A stretch of 64,000 bases of DNA from Phlebotomus papatasi (GCF_024763615.1 NC_077223.1:95294627-95358626); one strand, 5' to 3'. Positions 46,220 to 57,966 are shown, counted from the stretch's first letter. Numbers and translations are program-made. The notes: generated by a model from the sequence alone, not told the origin.

Positions 46220-47540
46220 TAAACAATCATCGTAACATTATTTTTCAAAAACTTGTATATCCCCAAAATTATGCAAAAGTATTTTTTCTGATGGTAGATA
46301 ATAAAATTAATAGGTTTCCAAAAATGCAAGGATTATTTTTTTTATCTCCCTCTGAAAAATAAAACACTTTTTTCAATGCAGCCATAAAATTCAGGTATTT
46401 ACACAGATAGAATTAGGGACAATGATCAAATATGTATTTTCCTTGTACATACCATCGATTAATGCTTCAAATGTTGTGGATGTTTTAATGGGATTCAATT
46501 AATTTTTAATAGATTTACAAATGCTTCAGCACTAGCGACAAAACAGAATTGATGGTGGGAGGAAGTTGATGTTGAATTTCGGCGGATTTCATTTGGTATA
46601 TTTTAGGGCTTTTGCTGAAAATTCATGAACAACTTTCACGGGAGGGTGAATGCTGGTGGCACGCGAAAAAAGCATAAAAGATTATGTTCTGGTGTAGACC
46701 ACAAGAACACATGTTAAAAGTATAAGCATTGCACGAAAGTAGAAATTTATTTTTATTTTCAATTGAATGTTTTTTCTCTTATTGTTTTCTTTTATTTCTT
46801 TTCGCCGTTTTAATCATTGAATAATTTTTTTTTGTGGAGAGTACTTCGCGTTCTATGGCTTTCGTAGGCCTACCCATAACCCTTAACTCATAATTCTTGT
46901 TATTCTACTCAGCAGGAATTACTAAAACTTTCGTCATTAGAATAGGAAAAATTCAATGATTGAACAACTTCATGTAGCTTTTATGGCCAATACGCTTGAT
47001 TTGACATTAAGGCGCACAGAAAGCACATAGGAAGCATATGGAAGAAGGTCACAGATATAGTAAAAAGTTGGAAAAGGATATAAAATCTGTAAGGAAAATT
47101 ATGTACCTGTTCGGGAAAAATTAATTATTACACGATTTTTGATATTACCTTACTAAGTCTTTAAAAACTAATTTACTTTTTTATTCCTTCATGAAAACTG
47201 AGCTTTCAAAAAGCAATTTTCGATAAAATTGCTTCAATGTATAAATATCCTAAATTTGTACTCTGAATATATTAAGCTACGGATAAAGTTTTATACAGAA
47301 ATTTATGTACTTAGACTTTCACTGAATATGCCCAGATCTAAAATTTGTGATTAAATTTTATTCCTAATATGCAAGGATTTGGAATATGTGCAATCTATAG
47401 CATGGAAGTTTAACTTTTAACAAAAATAAAGTACGAGTAGCACTTTAGGACTTTATAAACTGACCTTTGATTGATGTCTAGAGAAATGTTTCTCTAGTAA
47501 AGTTCCAAGTTTTTCCAGTGCATCCTCATGAGAAGCAACG
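46220..47540. other. Unassigned non-coding DNA
   Basis: No gene or bounded repeat is seen. Confidence 0.5.
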
Positions 47541-47542
47541 GA

Positions 47543-47942
47543 TTTTGTTATATCGTCGGTTCCGAAGAAGACTATTGTAAGTCCAAAATGTAAACTTTAC
47601 AGGAAAGAGGTTTAAAGTTTGACAGCTAAAATTTATTTTCATTAATTTCACTGTAATTAGTATACTTTCAGCTTTTGAAACTATTTTATCATACTTACGC
47701 ATTGAATATCTTCTAGTTAACACTACTTTTTAATTAATTATAGCAAAATTGTGGGCAAAAAACTCAATAATTGGGCACGCTGATTTTAAGTTTTTTTCTT
47801 GTAACTTTTGCAGGAGTATCTTAATCAACATAAAATTTTGTGGGGATATAGATCTAAGGTTTCTGCATCCAATGATACCATCTTTTTATACTATTGTAAG
47901 TAGACTTACAATAGTCTTCTTCGGAACCGACGATATGACAAA
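47543..47942. mobile_element. TCGTCGGTTCCGAAG inverted-repeat element
   Basis: TIRs of about 40 bp: left 47543-47583, right 47903-47942, sharing TCGTCGGTTCCGAAGAAGAC and CTATTGTAAGTC with one or two mismatches. About 320 bp of A+T-rich interior. Flanks do not give a clean duplication. Confidence 0.7.
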
Positions 47943-48791
47943 TTTTAATTACCGAGGAAGAGACATTGAAGTACTGCAAGCTTCAGTAATAACCTTTTGG
48001 TTTTTCTGGCTTTGAAAAAAAAATTTGCGGAATAAGTTTTTTTTTCTATAATTCCCTTGATTAATAAATAATTCAATTACATCCATTCAACATACTTTAC
48101 GGCCTTTACGGATTCTAGGCTTTTCCAAAAATTCAAGTTTGTCCAAATTTGAGTGATTACGCTTTAACCTTAAAAAATCCAAAATGGCAGAGTTTTAGGT
48201 CAAAGCTGTCGCTCCTTCAAAACTGCAAGAAGCTAACGCAGTATTTTGAAATTTTAAGACTTTAATTGACTTAGGAAGAAAAAAAATAAATTTTCAAATA
48301 ATATAACTTACTAAATTTCTTTGTTACAAATATTTTTCAAACTTTTACTTATTTGTGATTGCCTGAATAATTTATTTGAAGTAAACATCTCAAGCAGGTT
48401 CACTTTTTATCATTCTTATTCTAGAAAAATTGGAAAGATCATTTCGAATAATCGGTAACTAACGAAGAAAACAACATGTTTTTAAAGGCTAAAATACGAA
48501 AATTTTGATGTTTATATTAATGCTCAGACGAATAAATAGTTTTTAATCAGATATTAAATTGAGATAACTATTTACACAGAATTGAATTTTTAATGCGATC
48601 TCTTGAAAAAAAAAGGCTTTGAATGAGTTAACCCTTTGAAATTTTCAAAGAGCAATGTAGACGAAATGGTCGCCTGGATTTGAAAATAAAGAAATTCCAA
48701 TCATTTTCCAAATAAACCAAAAGAATTGACTTCAAATTTGGTTATGAAAGGGAAGGAAGAACATTCTGGTGTGAAAAAATTGTCTGGAGAC
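47943..48791. other. Unassigned non-coding DNA
   Basis: No gene or bounded repeat is seen. Confidence 0.5.
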
Positions 48792-48793
48792 TA

Positions 48794-49860
48794 GGGTAAG
48801 GGCTCATAATTTTGGACAGTCTGCTTATAAGCATCGATGTTCCAAGTTTGAAGTGCGATATTTTCAATACTAATTGATTTTTTTGTTACTCTCTTTTCAG
48901 AAGGGTTGTTTAATAACTTGGAAAGGGTTTATTGTCTTTGTTTTTACTAAAATTAGTCTTAATACGTTTAAAAATGAATTGATATGTAGAGGTGAATTTG
49001 ACTCGAATTTTGGACAATTTCGTTATTAATTTGGACAACTTGGCTGTAAATTTGGACAGCTAATCCGCCTCAACAAGATGCCCATAGTTCTTCATTTCTT
49101 GAACCAATCTTACCAAGTCCTTTTCCTGTTCATGTAAGGGAAACGTAGAATGTCACAAGAAGCCCGGAAACTTTCCATATCATTCATTAAAGTGAGTTGA
49201 CTTCGGTACTCCAAGTACGTGCGAATTCGCTCATTCCCTGACCTTTCCGGGAGCCTTTCAAGGCATTTCTCGCTACATCTCTTTCGTAGAGATGATGCTC
49301 CTTTGTTTCTCCAGGCATTTGTCCAACCTAGTCATCACAAAAGCTAAAATTTCACGAAATTTCGTGAGAAAAACACCTGTCCCAAATTAATGACTATCAC
49401 CTCACTGGTGAACCTCTTAGAAAATTGCCCATTCTTCACACGAAAAACGTAATTCACAAGGCAAATCTCACTTCAGGTCAAATGTACAAATCACCACTAA
49501 CGTGAATCAACATAATATTCAATGAGTATTCAATAATATCACTCAAAAAAGCGAAGAAACATTGTTAGTACTTCACCACAGCGAAATAAGACTGAAGTAA
49601 ACACGAAGATCTGTCATATTTCTCGTAAGTAATTGCTCACACTGAATTTTCAACAAAGCAATTTCAACTCAAATCATATTCAAAATTTAACGTATTTAGT
49701 GTTAAGATCTTCCAAAAAGAACAAATATTTAGATAGAATTCATTATTCATCAAATATTGGATTAAAAATCCATCATTTTGATCAATTTATTTTTAGTGTC
49801 CAATTTTATCCTCAATGTGTCCAAAATAAGAAACTGGTCCAAAATTTTAAGCCCTTACCC
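48794..49860 (-). mobile_element. Pogo-related element, copy 2
   Basis: 1067 bp, GGGTAAGGGCTCATAATTTT to TTTTAAGCCCTTACCC, with clean TA duplications at 48792-48793 and 49861-49862. It is collinear with and inverted relative to 29273-30320. It carries the same decayed helix-turn-helix segment, with the same frame break, on the minus strand. Confidence 0.85.
49110..49318 (-). pseudogene. Decayed Psq/pogo-type helix-turn-helix, second copy
   Basis: The minus strand reads MPGETKEHHLYERDVARNAL, then KGSRKGQGMSEFARTW and STEVNSL to a stop at 49187-49189. A one-base shift continues TLMNDMESFRASCDILRF and PYMNRKRTW to the stop at 49110-49112. The two copies differ at about a fifth of residues yet break at the same points. 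They therefore descend from one already defective master element. No DDE domain. The assignment is by motif order only. Confidence 0.55.
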
Positions 49861-49862
49861 TA

Positions 49863-51585
49863 TATTTTTTATGGGTTATGAGAAGTTATCAAAATCCGGA
49901 AATCTTTTTTTACCGTTTAGGGTCTAGACCAATGATAAATTTATTTTGATAGAAAACCGACAATTCATTTCTTGCAAAAACTTGAGCATAAAATGAGTAA
50001 TTCAAAAACATTTCTGACCATTTTACGGCTATTTGCTGAACAAAATTTAATGTTTTAGACACCATATTGAATGATCAGAACGATATGTCTTTCCCGATGT
50101 CTTTCAGAAGTAAAAACGTTTATGAATAGAATGTCAATCCTTATTAGGGTTGTTTTGATAAAAGATTTTACTATTGTTCGACTTACCAAGCTTGCCAACA
50201 GAGCTGAAATAAATGATTTCTCGCTAATAATAAGAATATCATTTACCCTGTACACAAAAGCCCACATCACTGAATTTTTATTGTCTCTTGGCTTTTTTTT
50301 CTTGTTTCACTTAGTCCATGGGAGTTTTTGAAGGGGGAAATGCTCAGTGGAGGAAGCCAAGAAATTTTGAGAATTGACTCCATTAAAACAGTTGCAAGTG
50401 AATAAATCAAGAAAGTAAAGTGGGTTGAGGCTTTTGGAAAAAAGAGTAAAAGTGAAAGAGAGAACAAGTGTTTCATGTCAGTGTTCAACCCCGCAATGGA
50501 GTGCACAAAATAACTTTGGGTATAATTAATGACACTAAGTTCTTCTTACTTGGGAGGCAACAACAGGGCAAAGAAGAGGGTTCAACAAGGGACACAAGTT
50601 GATGGTTTTCCCTGCTGTTGAACTTCTCCATCTCCCGCATGCATTCATATCGATGGTGGAATAGTTTAAGCTAGTCGGATTGTTGTAGTACATTTTTTTT
50701 TTTATTTTGCACCTCCTTTAATATAAAATCTGTGTTTGATAAATTACTCTGATGGCTGTTTGGGGGTGTGGAAGTTTATGGATGGTTTGAAATTTCCTGG
50801 TGCCTCCGAAATGGAGGAAGTCTGGGGTGGTTTCCGCCACTCACTTTGCCTAATATTAAACATGTTGGGAGACAGTATTCCAGCAAACTCAAAACACATC
50901 TCATTCCACCTTAGAGCATTATGCTGTAACACCGCACAGCAAAATGAGAGACATTCTGAAAGGATATCAAGTGACAGTGCTTATCAGGCTCACTCCTTTG
51001 CACCAAGTGAAAGCTCACCACAGGAAAAATTTCTAGAATGGAGTGAGACTGAAAATCAATCATTATTTTCAATGCTCACAAGCATGAAAAAAAAATAGAA
51101 TCTCCTCTCTAGCAAGAATATATTTTTTTTTACATCTCTTAGGACTTTCATCTGTGCCGGTGAACATCTCTTTTGAGAAAAAGATGCCGCAAAAGTTTCC
51201 CCAAATGGAAAATTTTCCACCCAAATGACGATGATGATGCTGATTTTCAGCCTCTGTTCACATTCACAAAAATCTCCCCTTTTTTTCCAGAAATTTTTCT
51301 CTGACACTCTCTCATTAATCTTCACACAACACTTATCCGTTATCACATTTCATGTTCTAATTATTTGCCTGGACTCACCCCCTTCCGATGGCATGGTGTT
51401 TATTGATTTGATGACAGAAGAAGGGTGTGTCACGATAAAATCACGTCTCATTTCAAATTTCTCACCTTGAAGGGGGTTCAGGAGAATCTTTTGTATTAGA
51501 GCCAACAATATTCTTTGTAAAATGTATATCAAACACCGATAACGATTGAGAAAATGAAAATATTTTCATTATAATTCATTCAAAG
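49863..51585. other. Mostly non-repetitive DNA
   Basis: No element ends. Open frames of 60-120 codons overlap on both strands at 50055-51532 with no domains. The 50700-51100 part is compositionally complex and could be regulatory; nothing specific can be assigned. Confidence 0.45.
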
Positions 51586-51586
51586 C

Positions 51587-51806
51587 AGAAGTAGTCTTTC
51601 AGGCTTCGCACACACTCCGTCTTCAAACACTTCATATTTTCCTGTATTCCTTTAATGAATCTGAACAAAGTTTTTCACGAAATGTGTGACTTAATAGTAT
51701 AGCTATATTTTTACATTGCCATAGATCAAATTCATTCAAGGTATATTGAAAAAAATATGAAATGTTCAAAGCCAGGGTATGAGCAGCTTGAAGGCTTTCA
51801 TGAAAG
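51587..51806. mobile_element. CTTTCAGGCTTCG MITE, diverged copy
   Basis: GTCTTTCAGGCTTCGCACAC and CTTCATATTTTCCTGTATTC at the left pair with AATATGAAATG and GCTTGAAGGCTTTCATGAAAG at the right. TA precedes; the right flank is eroded. Related to 26713-26872. Confidence 0.65.
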
Positions 51807-52268
51807 ATTGAGGTCTATTATTGTGTTTAAAAGTTTATTTCAAAGACACAAAAAAATGATCAGTATTAGATACGACTTTGAGGTTATACCAAAGCGTCCC
51901 AGCTTTATTTGCAGAAAGTTCTCGTTACAAACTTAATATTGTATTACGCAATGGGCTGTCATTATGGCCTTTTGGTGGCAGCCGTGGTAGTCTTTTAACC
52001 AAAAACCTTTCTTCCCAATCCCAGTTCATGCCCGGACTGGGTAACGGATGATGTCTTTGGGATCTGAGAAGAGGAAGTACCTATGTGGTGGCGCCCTGCT
52101 TCTTGCCCTCGACCGATATCCTGTCGGATGATCTATTCTTTTTCGCTGAATGGTTTAGAGCAATTTCTTCCACGTCCAGGAGTGAAAATTTCGAAAGGTG
52201 ATGAACAGGATGTCTAGATAATTTTCGGCCAGTAAATTGAGTATAAGGGACAGTAAAACACGGTATAT

Positions 52269-53045
52269 CCTAGATCGGTGTTGTAGTGATTCTACCACCA
52301 TTCTGGGAACGGAAGGTCATTACGGACTTCTGAGTAATGACCGTTTAACCGAAGGACCTACATTCCTTATCCTAGATCGGTGTTGTAGTGAGTCTACCGC
52401 CATTCTGGGAACGGGAGGTTATTACGGGCCTTTGGGTGATGACCATTTATCCGAAGGACCTTCATTCATTTTCCTAGATCGGTGTTGTAGTGATTCTACC
52501 GCCTTTCTGGGAACGGAAGGTCATTACGGACTTCTGAGTAATGACCGTTTAACCGAAGGACCTACATTCCTTATCCTAGATCGGTGTTGTAGTGAATCTA
52601 CCGCCATTCTGGGAACGGGAGATCATTACGATCCTCTGAGTAATGACCCTTTAACAGAAGGGCCCTTCATTCCTTATCCTAGATCGGTGTTGTAGTGAGT
52701 CTACCGCCATTCTGGAAACGGGAGGTTATTACGGGCCTTTGAGTGATGATCGTTTAACCGAAGGACCTACATTACTTATCCTAGATCGGTGTTGTAGTAA
52801 TTCTACTGCTATTTCGGGAACAGGAGGTCTTTACGGGTCTTTGGCTGATGACCATTTAACCGAAGGACCTTCCTTCCTTATACTAGATCGGTGTTGTAGT
52901 GAGTCTACCGCTATTCTGGGAACGGGAGGTCATTACGGGCCTTTGGGTGATGACCGTTTAACCGAAGGACCTACATTCCTTATCCTAGAACTTCTTTGTA
53001 TTGAGTCTACTGCCATTCTGGGAAATCTAGAGAGGTGTTGTAAAG
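52269..53045 (+). repeat. 102-bp tandem repeat array (seven units plus a partial one)
   Basis: Unit starts: 52269, 52371, 52473, 52575, 52678, 52780, 52882, with a degenerate partial unit from 52984. Each begins CCTAGATCGGTGTTGTAGTG and includes ATTCTGGGAACGG and TTTAACCGAAGGACC. The period is exactly 102 except for one 103-base unit (one extra base near 52670). One plus-strand frame is open through the array, apart from that shift, reading LDRCCSESTAILGTGGHYGP per unit. It contains no methionine and no splice context. Units 1 and 3 are nearly identical, as are units 2, 5 and 7, implying duplication of a two-unit block. Flanking GGGTAACGGAT words at 52039 and 53055 bracket a G+C-richer block. 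Confidence 0.9.
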
Positions 53046-53592
53046 AGACTATTGGGTAACGGATTTGGAACCTTCAGGGGTTAGAAGAGATAGAAAGACA
53101 TTATAGCTCTGGCTCGAAGTATTCTCTGACCTGTGACCAGTGTACATAAGTTAAACTGATAGGTCGGGATGGGTGTCCACCAAGCTTGTTGGTTTCGACG
53201 AGATCGCAAATACTGGAATAATGAGCTAATTGATGACTTATATAAATGAAGAGCTTTTTGATTTTGATCTCGGTTGTGGGTATGATATGTGCTGCTCTAA
53301 ACTGAATATGACGAAAAATAGTTCTTTGATGGTCAAATTCAAAGGCCGTTCAAATGGATTCACACTTACTCCTATCGACTTAGAAATACGTTTTCTATAA
53401 TGATATAATAACGATTAATCTATGACCTTTAAGGTCCATATAGCGGAATGGTTCAAGACCAGGTTTAAGTTAGACAAGTTTACGAGAAGTACGATAAGCG
53501 CAACGTTTTATGAACGATATGGTTAAATCAGGGTACTCTTACAAGCTTATTGAAGCTGTAATGGGGGATAGACCTATAATCGCTATAATGAA
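53046..53592. other. Unassigned DNA beside the tandem array
   Basis: G+C remains a little raised to about 53250, then drops. No gene or element boundary is seen. Confidence 0.4.
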
Positions 53593-53595
53593 CTA

Positions 53596-53727
53596 GGGCT
53601 ACATTGAAAAGCTACTTTTCCGCATATTTCTAAAGGAAGCTGGACCTAGTCATAATTTAATTTAGATACAGAATTATCTTGTCTATAAATAACATTGCGT
53701 TAGAGCCCAGCTTTTTCAACATAGCCC
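53596..53727. mobile_element. GGGCTACATTG-ended MITE
   Basis: 132 bp, GGGCTACATTGAAAAGC to GCTTTTTCAACATAGCCC, with TA at 53594-53595 and 53728-53729. Its ATTTCTAAAGGAAGCTG word is shared with the perfect palindrome at 14605, so the families are related. Confidence 0.75.
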
Positions 53728-53744
53728 TAAGCGGCCATCAGATT

Positions 53745-53935
53745 AGAGCGACTAGAGGTTTAGTTCAGTTTCTAAAAGTCTCGAAATCCTAAATACCAAC
53801 AACTTTTATTGGCTTTGCAGAATCTAATAGGACATTCTCCTTTCATAATACAATCCTTTGTCAAAATTTTCTAAAACATCTTTACCGGTAAGATATTAGA
53901 GAACTTAAGTCAAATGGGTTAGCCTGAGGTCGAAA
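53745..53935. repeat. End fragment of the CGGGCTTC element
   Basis: AAAGTCTCGAAATCCTAAAT, AATACAATCCTTTGTCAAAATTT and ACTTAAGTCAAATGGGTTAG follow the right part of 44579-46217 in order. No termini. Confidence 0.5.
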
Positions 53936-55320
53936 GCCAGTACTATCTCTATGTAGTCCCCCTACACCATTTCCTAAGACATGAGGTAACTTTTTTTCTC
54001 CAAGCTTCCATGACTTTACTGAACCTTAAACGAATTGACTCCCTGAAATATCCCGCAGTGCATCTCAAAAAAAAAGTTAAAGCTTGTAGAATATTGCCTT
54101 GAACTGATAAAAGAACAAATAGAACTCATGAGTAAAACTTTTTTGCTGCATTTACCATCTATTGATACCCTTTCTTGATTTCACAGAGTGTAATATATAT
54201 AGTATCTTAGGGGTATGGGGTGCTTTTATCATGTTCTTGTCAATCCTCTTCTAGAGTTTTCTTTGGGATTTCCCCCTGTGCTTTCTCAAGAGAAATATTC
54301 CGCAGAGAAGTCTTTTCATTTGCGATAATCTTCCACTGCAAGAAGCTGGAAGAACACAATGGCACCCTTTTATTTTCAACCTTCCCATGAGACTTTCCTA
54401 CTAGCACCCCCAAAACGATATTGCAGCCATGTCTCTTGTCTGTTGGAAAATTGGTAATGGGGAAAGTAAGGTACAAAAGGTACAAAATAATTATTAACAT
54501 TTAGTACATAAAAGTTGCCATTTACCACTAAATCCGATTGAAGGGGGTCTCTCTCATGGCACAATGATGGCTATAGGCGAGATGGGAAAATATGAAAAGA
54601 GTGGTTGAAGAAAAAAAATGTTGAATTAAATTGCTTGAATGAGGAAGATTCCTGTGGCGAAATTAATTTTCACCAACTGGGTTTTGGGGTATAAAGATAC
54701 GAACTCACGCAAGAGACACTCTCTAATTTGGAGCGTGAAAAGCTCTAAAGGAAATTCCTTCGTGGAAACTTGAGACATACAATATTGACGCAAAATTCAA
54801 ACATGCTACTCAATGTCGCGAGTAACAGACTGGTGTAACTGAGCTGTAACTTATATGACCAAACTTATATGACTTATATGACGGGTCGAAAAAGGCTCTT
54901 TTGCTGTTACTTTTTTGTTTACCCAATACGTTTATATTAAAAGCATTCAAAACGTTAAAAAAATTAACACTTAATTCTTATATAAATTATGGTTTAAAAA
55001 TATATAAATGAGCAGTTTACAATAATTGGGACACGTTAATGTGTACAGCAATCTTTAATGCAATTTTTTGTTTATCATTATAGTATTACATCAAAGTGTA
55101 TTTATTCGAAAAACGTAAAATTGATTGAACGAAATTCAGTTTATTTGTGTAAAATGGGTAAAATTAAATACACAAAATGTGATTAAACGACGATTAAAAT
55201 GAGTACCTTTCACAAAAAAAATAATACATTTTGAATAATATTTAACATATTTGATGTAAACATTTTTGATTTTATTAGCCTGTACAATACAAACAAAAAC
55301 TTTTTTTCATTTAGGGGGAA
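53936..55320. other. Unassigned non-coding DNA
   Basis: No gene or bounded repeat is seen. Overlapping minus-strand frames at 54240-54564 lack domains. Confidence 0.45.
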
Positions 55321-55323
55321 GTA

Positions 55324-55515
55324 GGGTATCTTTGAATTGGGTCAGCTTTAAAACTAGGCTTTTTCTGAATTTTATTTAGAACTGAGCTTTATCATCATAC
55401 AATTTTTCCTTACAATTAATTTTTGGAGTTAAAATTATGGTAAGGTTTCAGTTCTGTTCAAAAATAAAGAAAATGCCTCATTTTAAAGCTACTTCAAATC
55501 AAAGGTGCCGGACCC
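55324..55515. mobile_element. GGGTATCTTTGA-ended MITE
   Basis: 192 bp with TA at 55322-55323 and 55516-55517. GGGTATCTTTGAATTGGGTC and TCAAATCAAAGGTGCCGGAC face each other; inner AACTGAGCTTTATCATCAT pairs with AGTTCTG. The degenerate relative is at 11185. Confidence 0.7.
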
Positions 55516-55778
55516 TACTTTGCATTAAATGACTAATTTTCTAATGATATTGCTAAAAATTTGTTTAAAGTATGCCGTTCTACATAAAATAATTAAAGAG
55601 TGCAAAATTTACAAAAAGAAAGCCTTATATAAGGTGGAGAAACCACGTATCGCCATGTTTAGGAAGAACAGGAAATAATTTTATTATAAGCTTTGAACTT
55701 TTATTACAAAATAACTCAAATTTGACACAAAACTACCTAAAGTACCTAAAAACTGATTTTTATTAACAGTGCAAAAAT

Positions 55779-56462
55779 AACCACTTCGTCGCCACTTTTC
55801 ACCACTTTTCGCCAGATTTGTAACCACTTCTCGCCACTCACTTAAAAAGGTTCAAACTCGATTATTTTAGGCAATGTTATAAAAAGAATACATTCAGCTT
55901 TCTTTTCCGTCATGATCACCTTATTACTACTCACTTTAAACGATTTTTCTTCACTTTTATTTGTTAAATCAAATTATAGGTCTATTGCAGAAAGTAAACA
56001 ATATACGAAGTGAAGTTAGCGTCGCCTATTGAAAAGAGATGGCGACATGTGGTAAAATCATTCTAAAATATAACCACTTTTCGCCATACCTTATTTTTAT
56101 ATAAAAATAATATAAAATGAAATATTAATTAACTAAATACAAATTTTATGTATTCCACTAGTTTAATTAAATATTCAATAGACAAATCATTTATCCAAGA
56201 AGGTATTTCTTGCTTGGTGAAAATTTGATGACAATTAGTATTATTAGGTAATAAATATTGGATTCGATGCACTTGCTTAAAATATTACTCTAAAAAATCC
56301 TTAAAATCGTAAATCCAAAATGAATAATAATTATTTTTCGATTCTATACGTAGCAGCAGTAAAAATACAAAGAAATTTTTGGCCCATTTATTTAACAAAT
56401 CGCGAAAAATAGCGATTTCAATATAAGTGGCGAAAAGTGGGGCACTGGCGAGAAGTGGTGAG
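55779..56462. repeat. CCACTTTTCGCCA motif-rich inverted element
   Basis: The 13-bp word (A)CCACTTNTCGCCA recurs near 55780, 55791, 55801, 55823 and 56073, and in reverse complement near 56427 and 56448. Outer clusters CCACTTCGTCGCCACTTTTC and GGCGAAAAGTGGGGCACTGG are inverted. The pattern is that of subterminal transposase-binding repeats. No terminal duplication fixed; no coding frame. Confidence 0.6.
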
Positions 56463-56890
56463 TCAACCCTAAAAACTTAATAAAAAGACTGTACAATTTT
56501 CTATATCAAAATAGTTTTGGACTTTGGCACTTATTCTGAAAGCCAGGCTTTTTAAAATAGAATACGGAATTTTTAGTAGTTTACTTTATTGTGCTTTGTT
56601 TTGCATGACAATTATCCTAGTAAAACTAATTAGAAAAACTTGTCTTTCATTGAATGTTAAGTCAAAAAGATAAAAATATTTCAGTATTTTTACAAAAGGG
56701 CAATGTGGGAAATATTAACTTTAGAGAAATTAAAATTTCTTGCTATGTGTAAGTAAAGGTATTGTTAAAAGATTATTAATTTTACAAACGTGAAAAGATA
56801 TAAAATTCTTTAAGTTAAGATAAGATTCTTGAAATATTTTATTTTTTTTAATCAAAAATTGAACTATTTCTAACAAACCTAACAAACCCA
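56463..56890. other. Unassigned non-coding DNA
   Basis: A+T-rich, no gene or bounded repeat. Confidence 0.5.
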
Positions 56891-56977
56891 TTAGCGGAAG
56901 GCTTTCAGGCTTACGCTAAATGACTCTGACTTCGAACACTTCATATTTTTCCATTTTACTTTAATAAATCTAACCTA

Positions 56978-57627
56978 GGGTAAGATGGAGTAAATTGGAA
57001 TCATGTCTAATTTGGAACATTGAGATTTCCTACCAATTTTAGTTGGCAAAAGGAAAAAAACAACGAAGAAGTATTCTCGAATGGTATAGACCTTTTTTAA
57101 AAACTTCTCTAGTTCCTCCTCTTATGACGTTTCGGAGATTGGTTGTCTCCTTCCTCAGGCCTACAATGTTTATGGGCAAAAATAGGATATATAGGATTTT
57201 TTTCCTCCTTTCTTTTCAAATTGTCTAAATTTTATGAAGGACTTACATGGGTTGGTATGGGGAATTTCTTATCAGGTTTTTGGGGAATCACTTGGACAAT
57301 TACATAGGCTTGGACTTCATAAATCACTTTCTGGGACGATGTCACCATTTGGGCGGTTTTGACACAGAATGATTGTAGACCTGAGGAAGGAGACAACCAA
57401 TCTCCGAAACGTCGTAAGAGGAGAAAATAGAGAAGTTTTTGAAAAAGGTCTGGACCGTGTTTCTTGACTCCAAATTATCCAGAAAATACCGAGAATACAA
57501 TTTAATATTCTCGAGTGGAAAGTTTTGTACTTCTTCGTGGTTTTCTATTTCCCTTTGACTGTCTGAAATATTTAGAAAATCTCAAATTTGTAAAATACAC
57601 ATGATTCCGCATTACCTGATCTTGCCC
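56978..57627. mobile_element. GGGTAAGATGGAG element with hammerhead-like cores, nested
   Basis: About 650 bp. GGGTAAGATGGAGTAAATTG and AATCATGT at the left face ACATGATTCCGCATTACCTG and ATCTTGCCC at the right; TA precedes and TG follows. Inner arms at 57125-57165 and 57377-57420 are inverted copies. On plus they read CTGAGGA (57381-57387), then GGAGA and TCTCC closing a 7-base loop, then GAAAC (57406-57410) and GTC. This matches the CUGANGA, stem II and GAAA layout of a hammerhead core. Confidence 0.6.
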
Positions 57628-57756
57628 TGGTGGCAATATATTTTAATAGATAGTCTTTCTTAAGTCAGTCGCACATTTCCTGAGCAAATAGGTCAAATTT
57701 ATTAAAAGAATATAGGAAAAATATGACGAGATCGAAGCTAGAGTACTCCATAATTG

Positions 57757-57935
57757 CGGATGACTTTGTCTCCTGCGGGTGATTTTGACTCCTTCCTGTT
57801 CGTAAGCTTTTCTTTAATTCTAATGTTTAAGAACGGTTCTCACCGATCAAACATGGTAGATTGGATCGGCAAAGACCATCCTTTAGAAGTAAAGAAAAGC
57901 TTACGAACAGGAAGGTGTCAAAGTCACCCGGCCTT
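57757..57935. repeat. Inverted repeat related to the 1.55-kb element
   Basis: GCGGATGACTTTGTCTCCTG and CCTTCCTGTTCGTAAGCTTTTC at the left pair with GAAAAGCTTACGAACAGGAAGG and TGTCAAAGTCACCCGG at the right. GGTAGATTGGATCGGCAAAG inside also occurs in the right part of 11805-13356 (near 13245-13268), so this may be a short derivative. Confidence 0.65.
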
Positions 57936-57966
57936 ACAGTATGTGCGAAGCCTGATAGCCTTACCT

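Larger units (their letters stand above)
56894..57966. mobile_element. CTTTCAGGCTT MITE, interrupted twice
   Basis: Left GGAAGGCTTTCAGGCTTACG with CTTCATATTTTTCC and TTTAATAAATCTAAC; right GGTCAAATTTATTAAAAGAA with ATATAGGAAAAATATGA and TGCGAAGCCTGATAGCCTTACC. These are the two arms of the 26713 family. They are separated by an element at 56978-57627, and a second inverted repeat at 57757-57935 sits within the right arm. Confidence 0.6.

Noticed and set aside
49633..49881. A short frame seen in both pogo-related copies (with minus-strand 29302-29499)
   Set aside because: It starts at a non-ATG codon, is antisense to the helix-turn-helix remnant, and its conservation is explained by the overall similarity of the two elements.
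52237..53059. Protein-coding gene for a Cys-containing 34-residue repeat protein
   Set aside because: No methionine, a frameshift in the middle, no splice sites seen, and a period divisible by three keeps the frame open automatically. Kept as a tandem repeat only.
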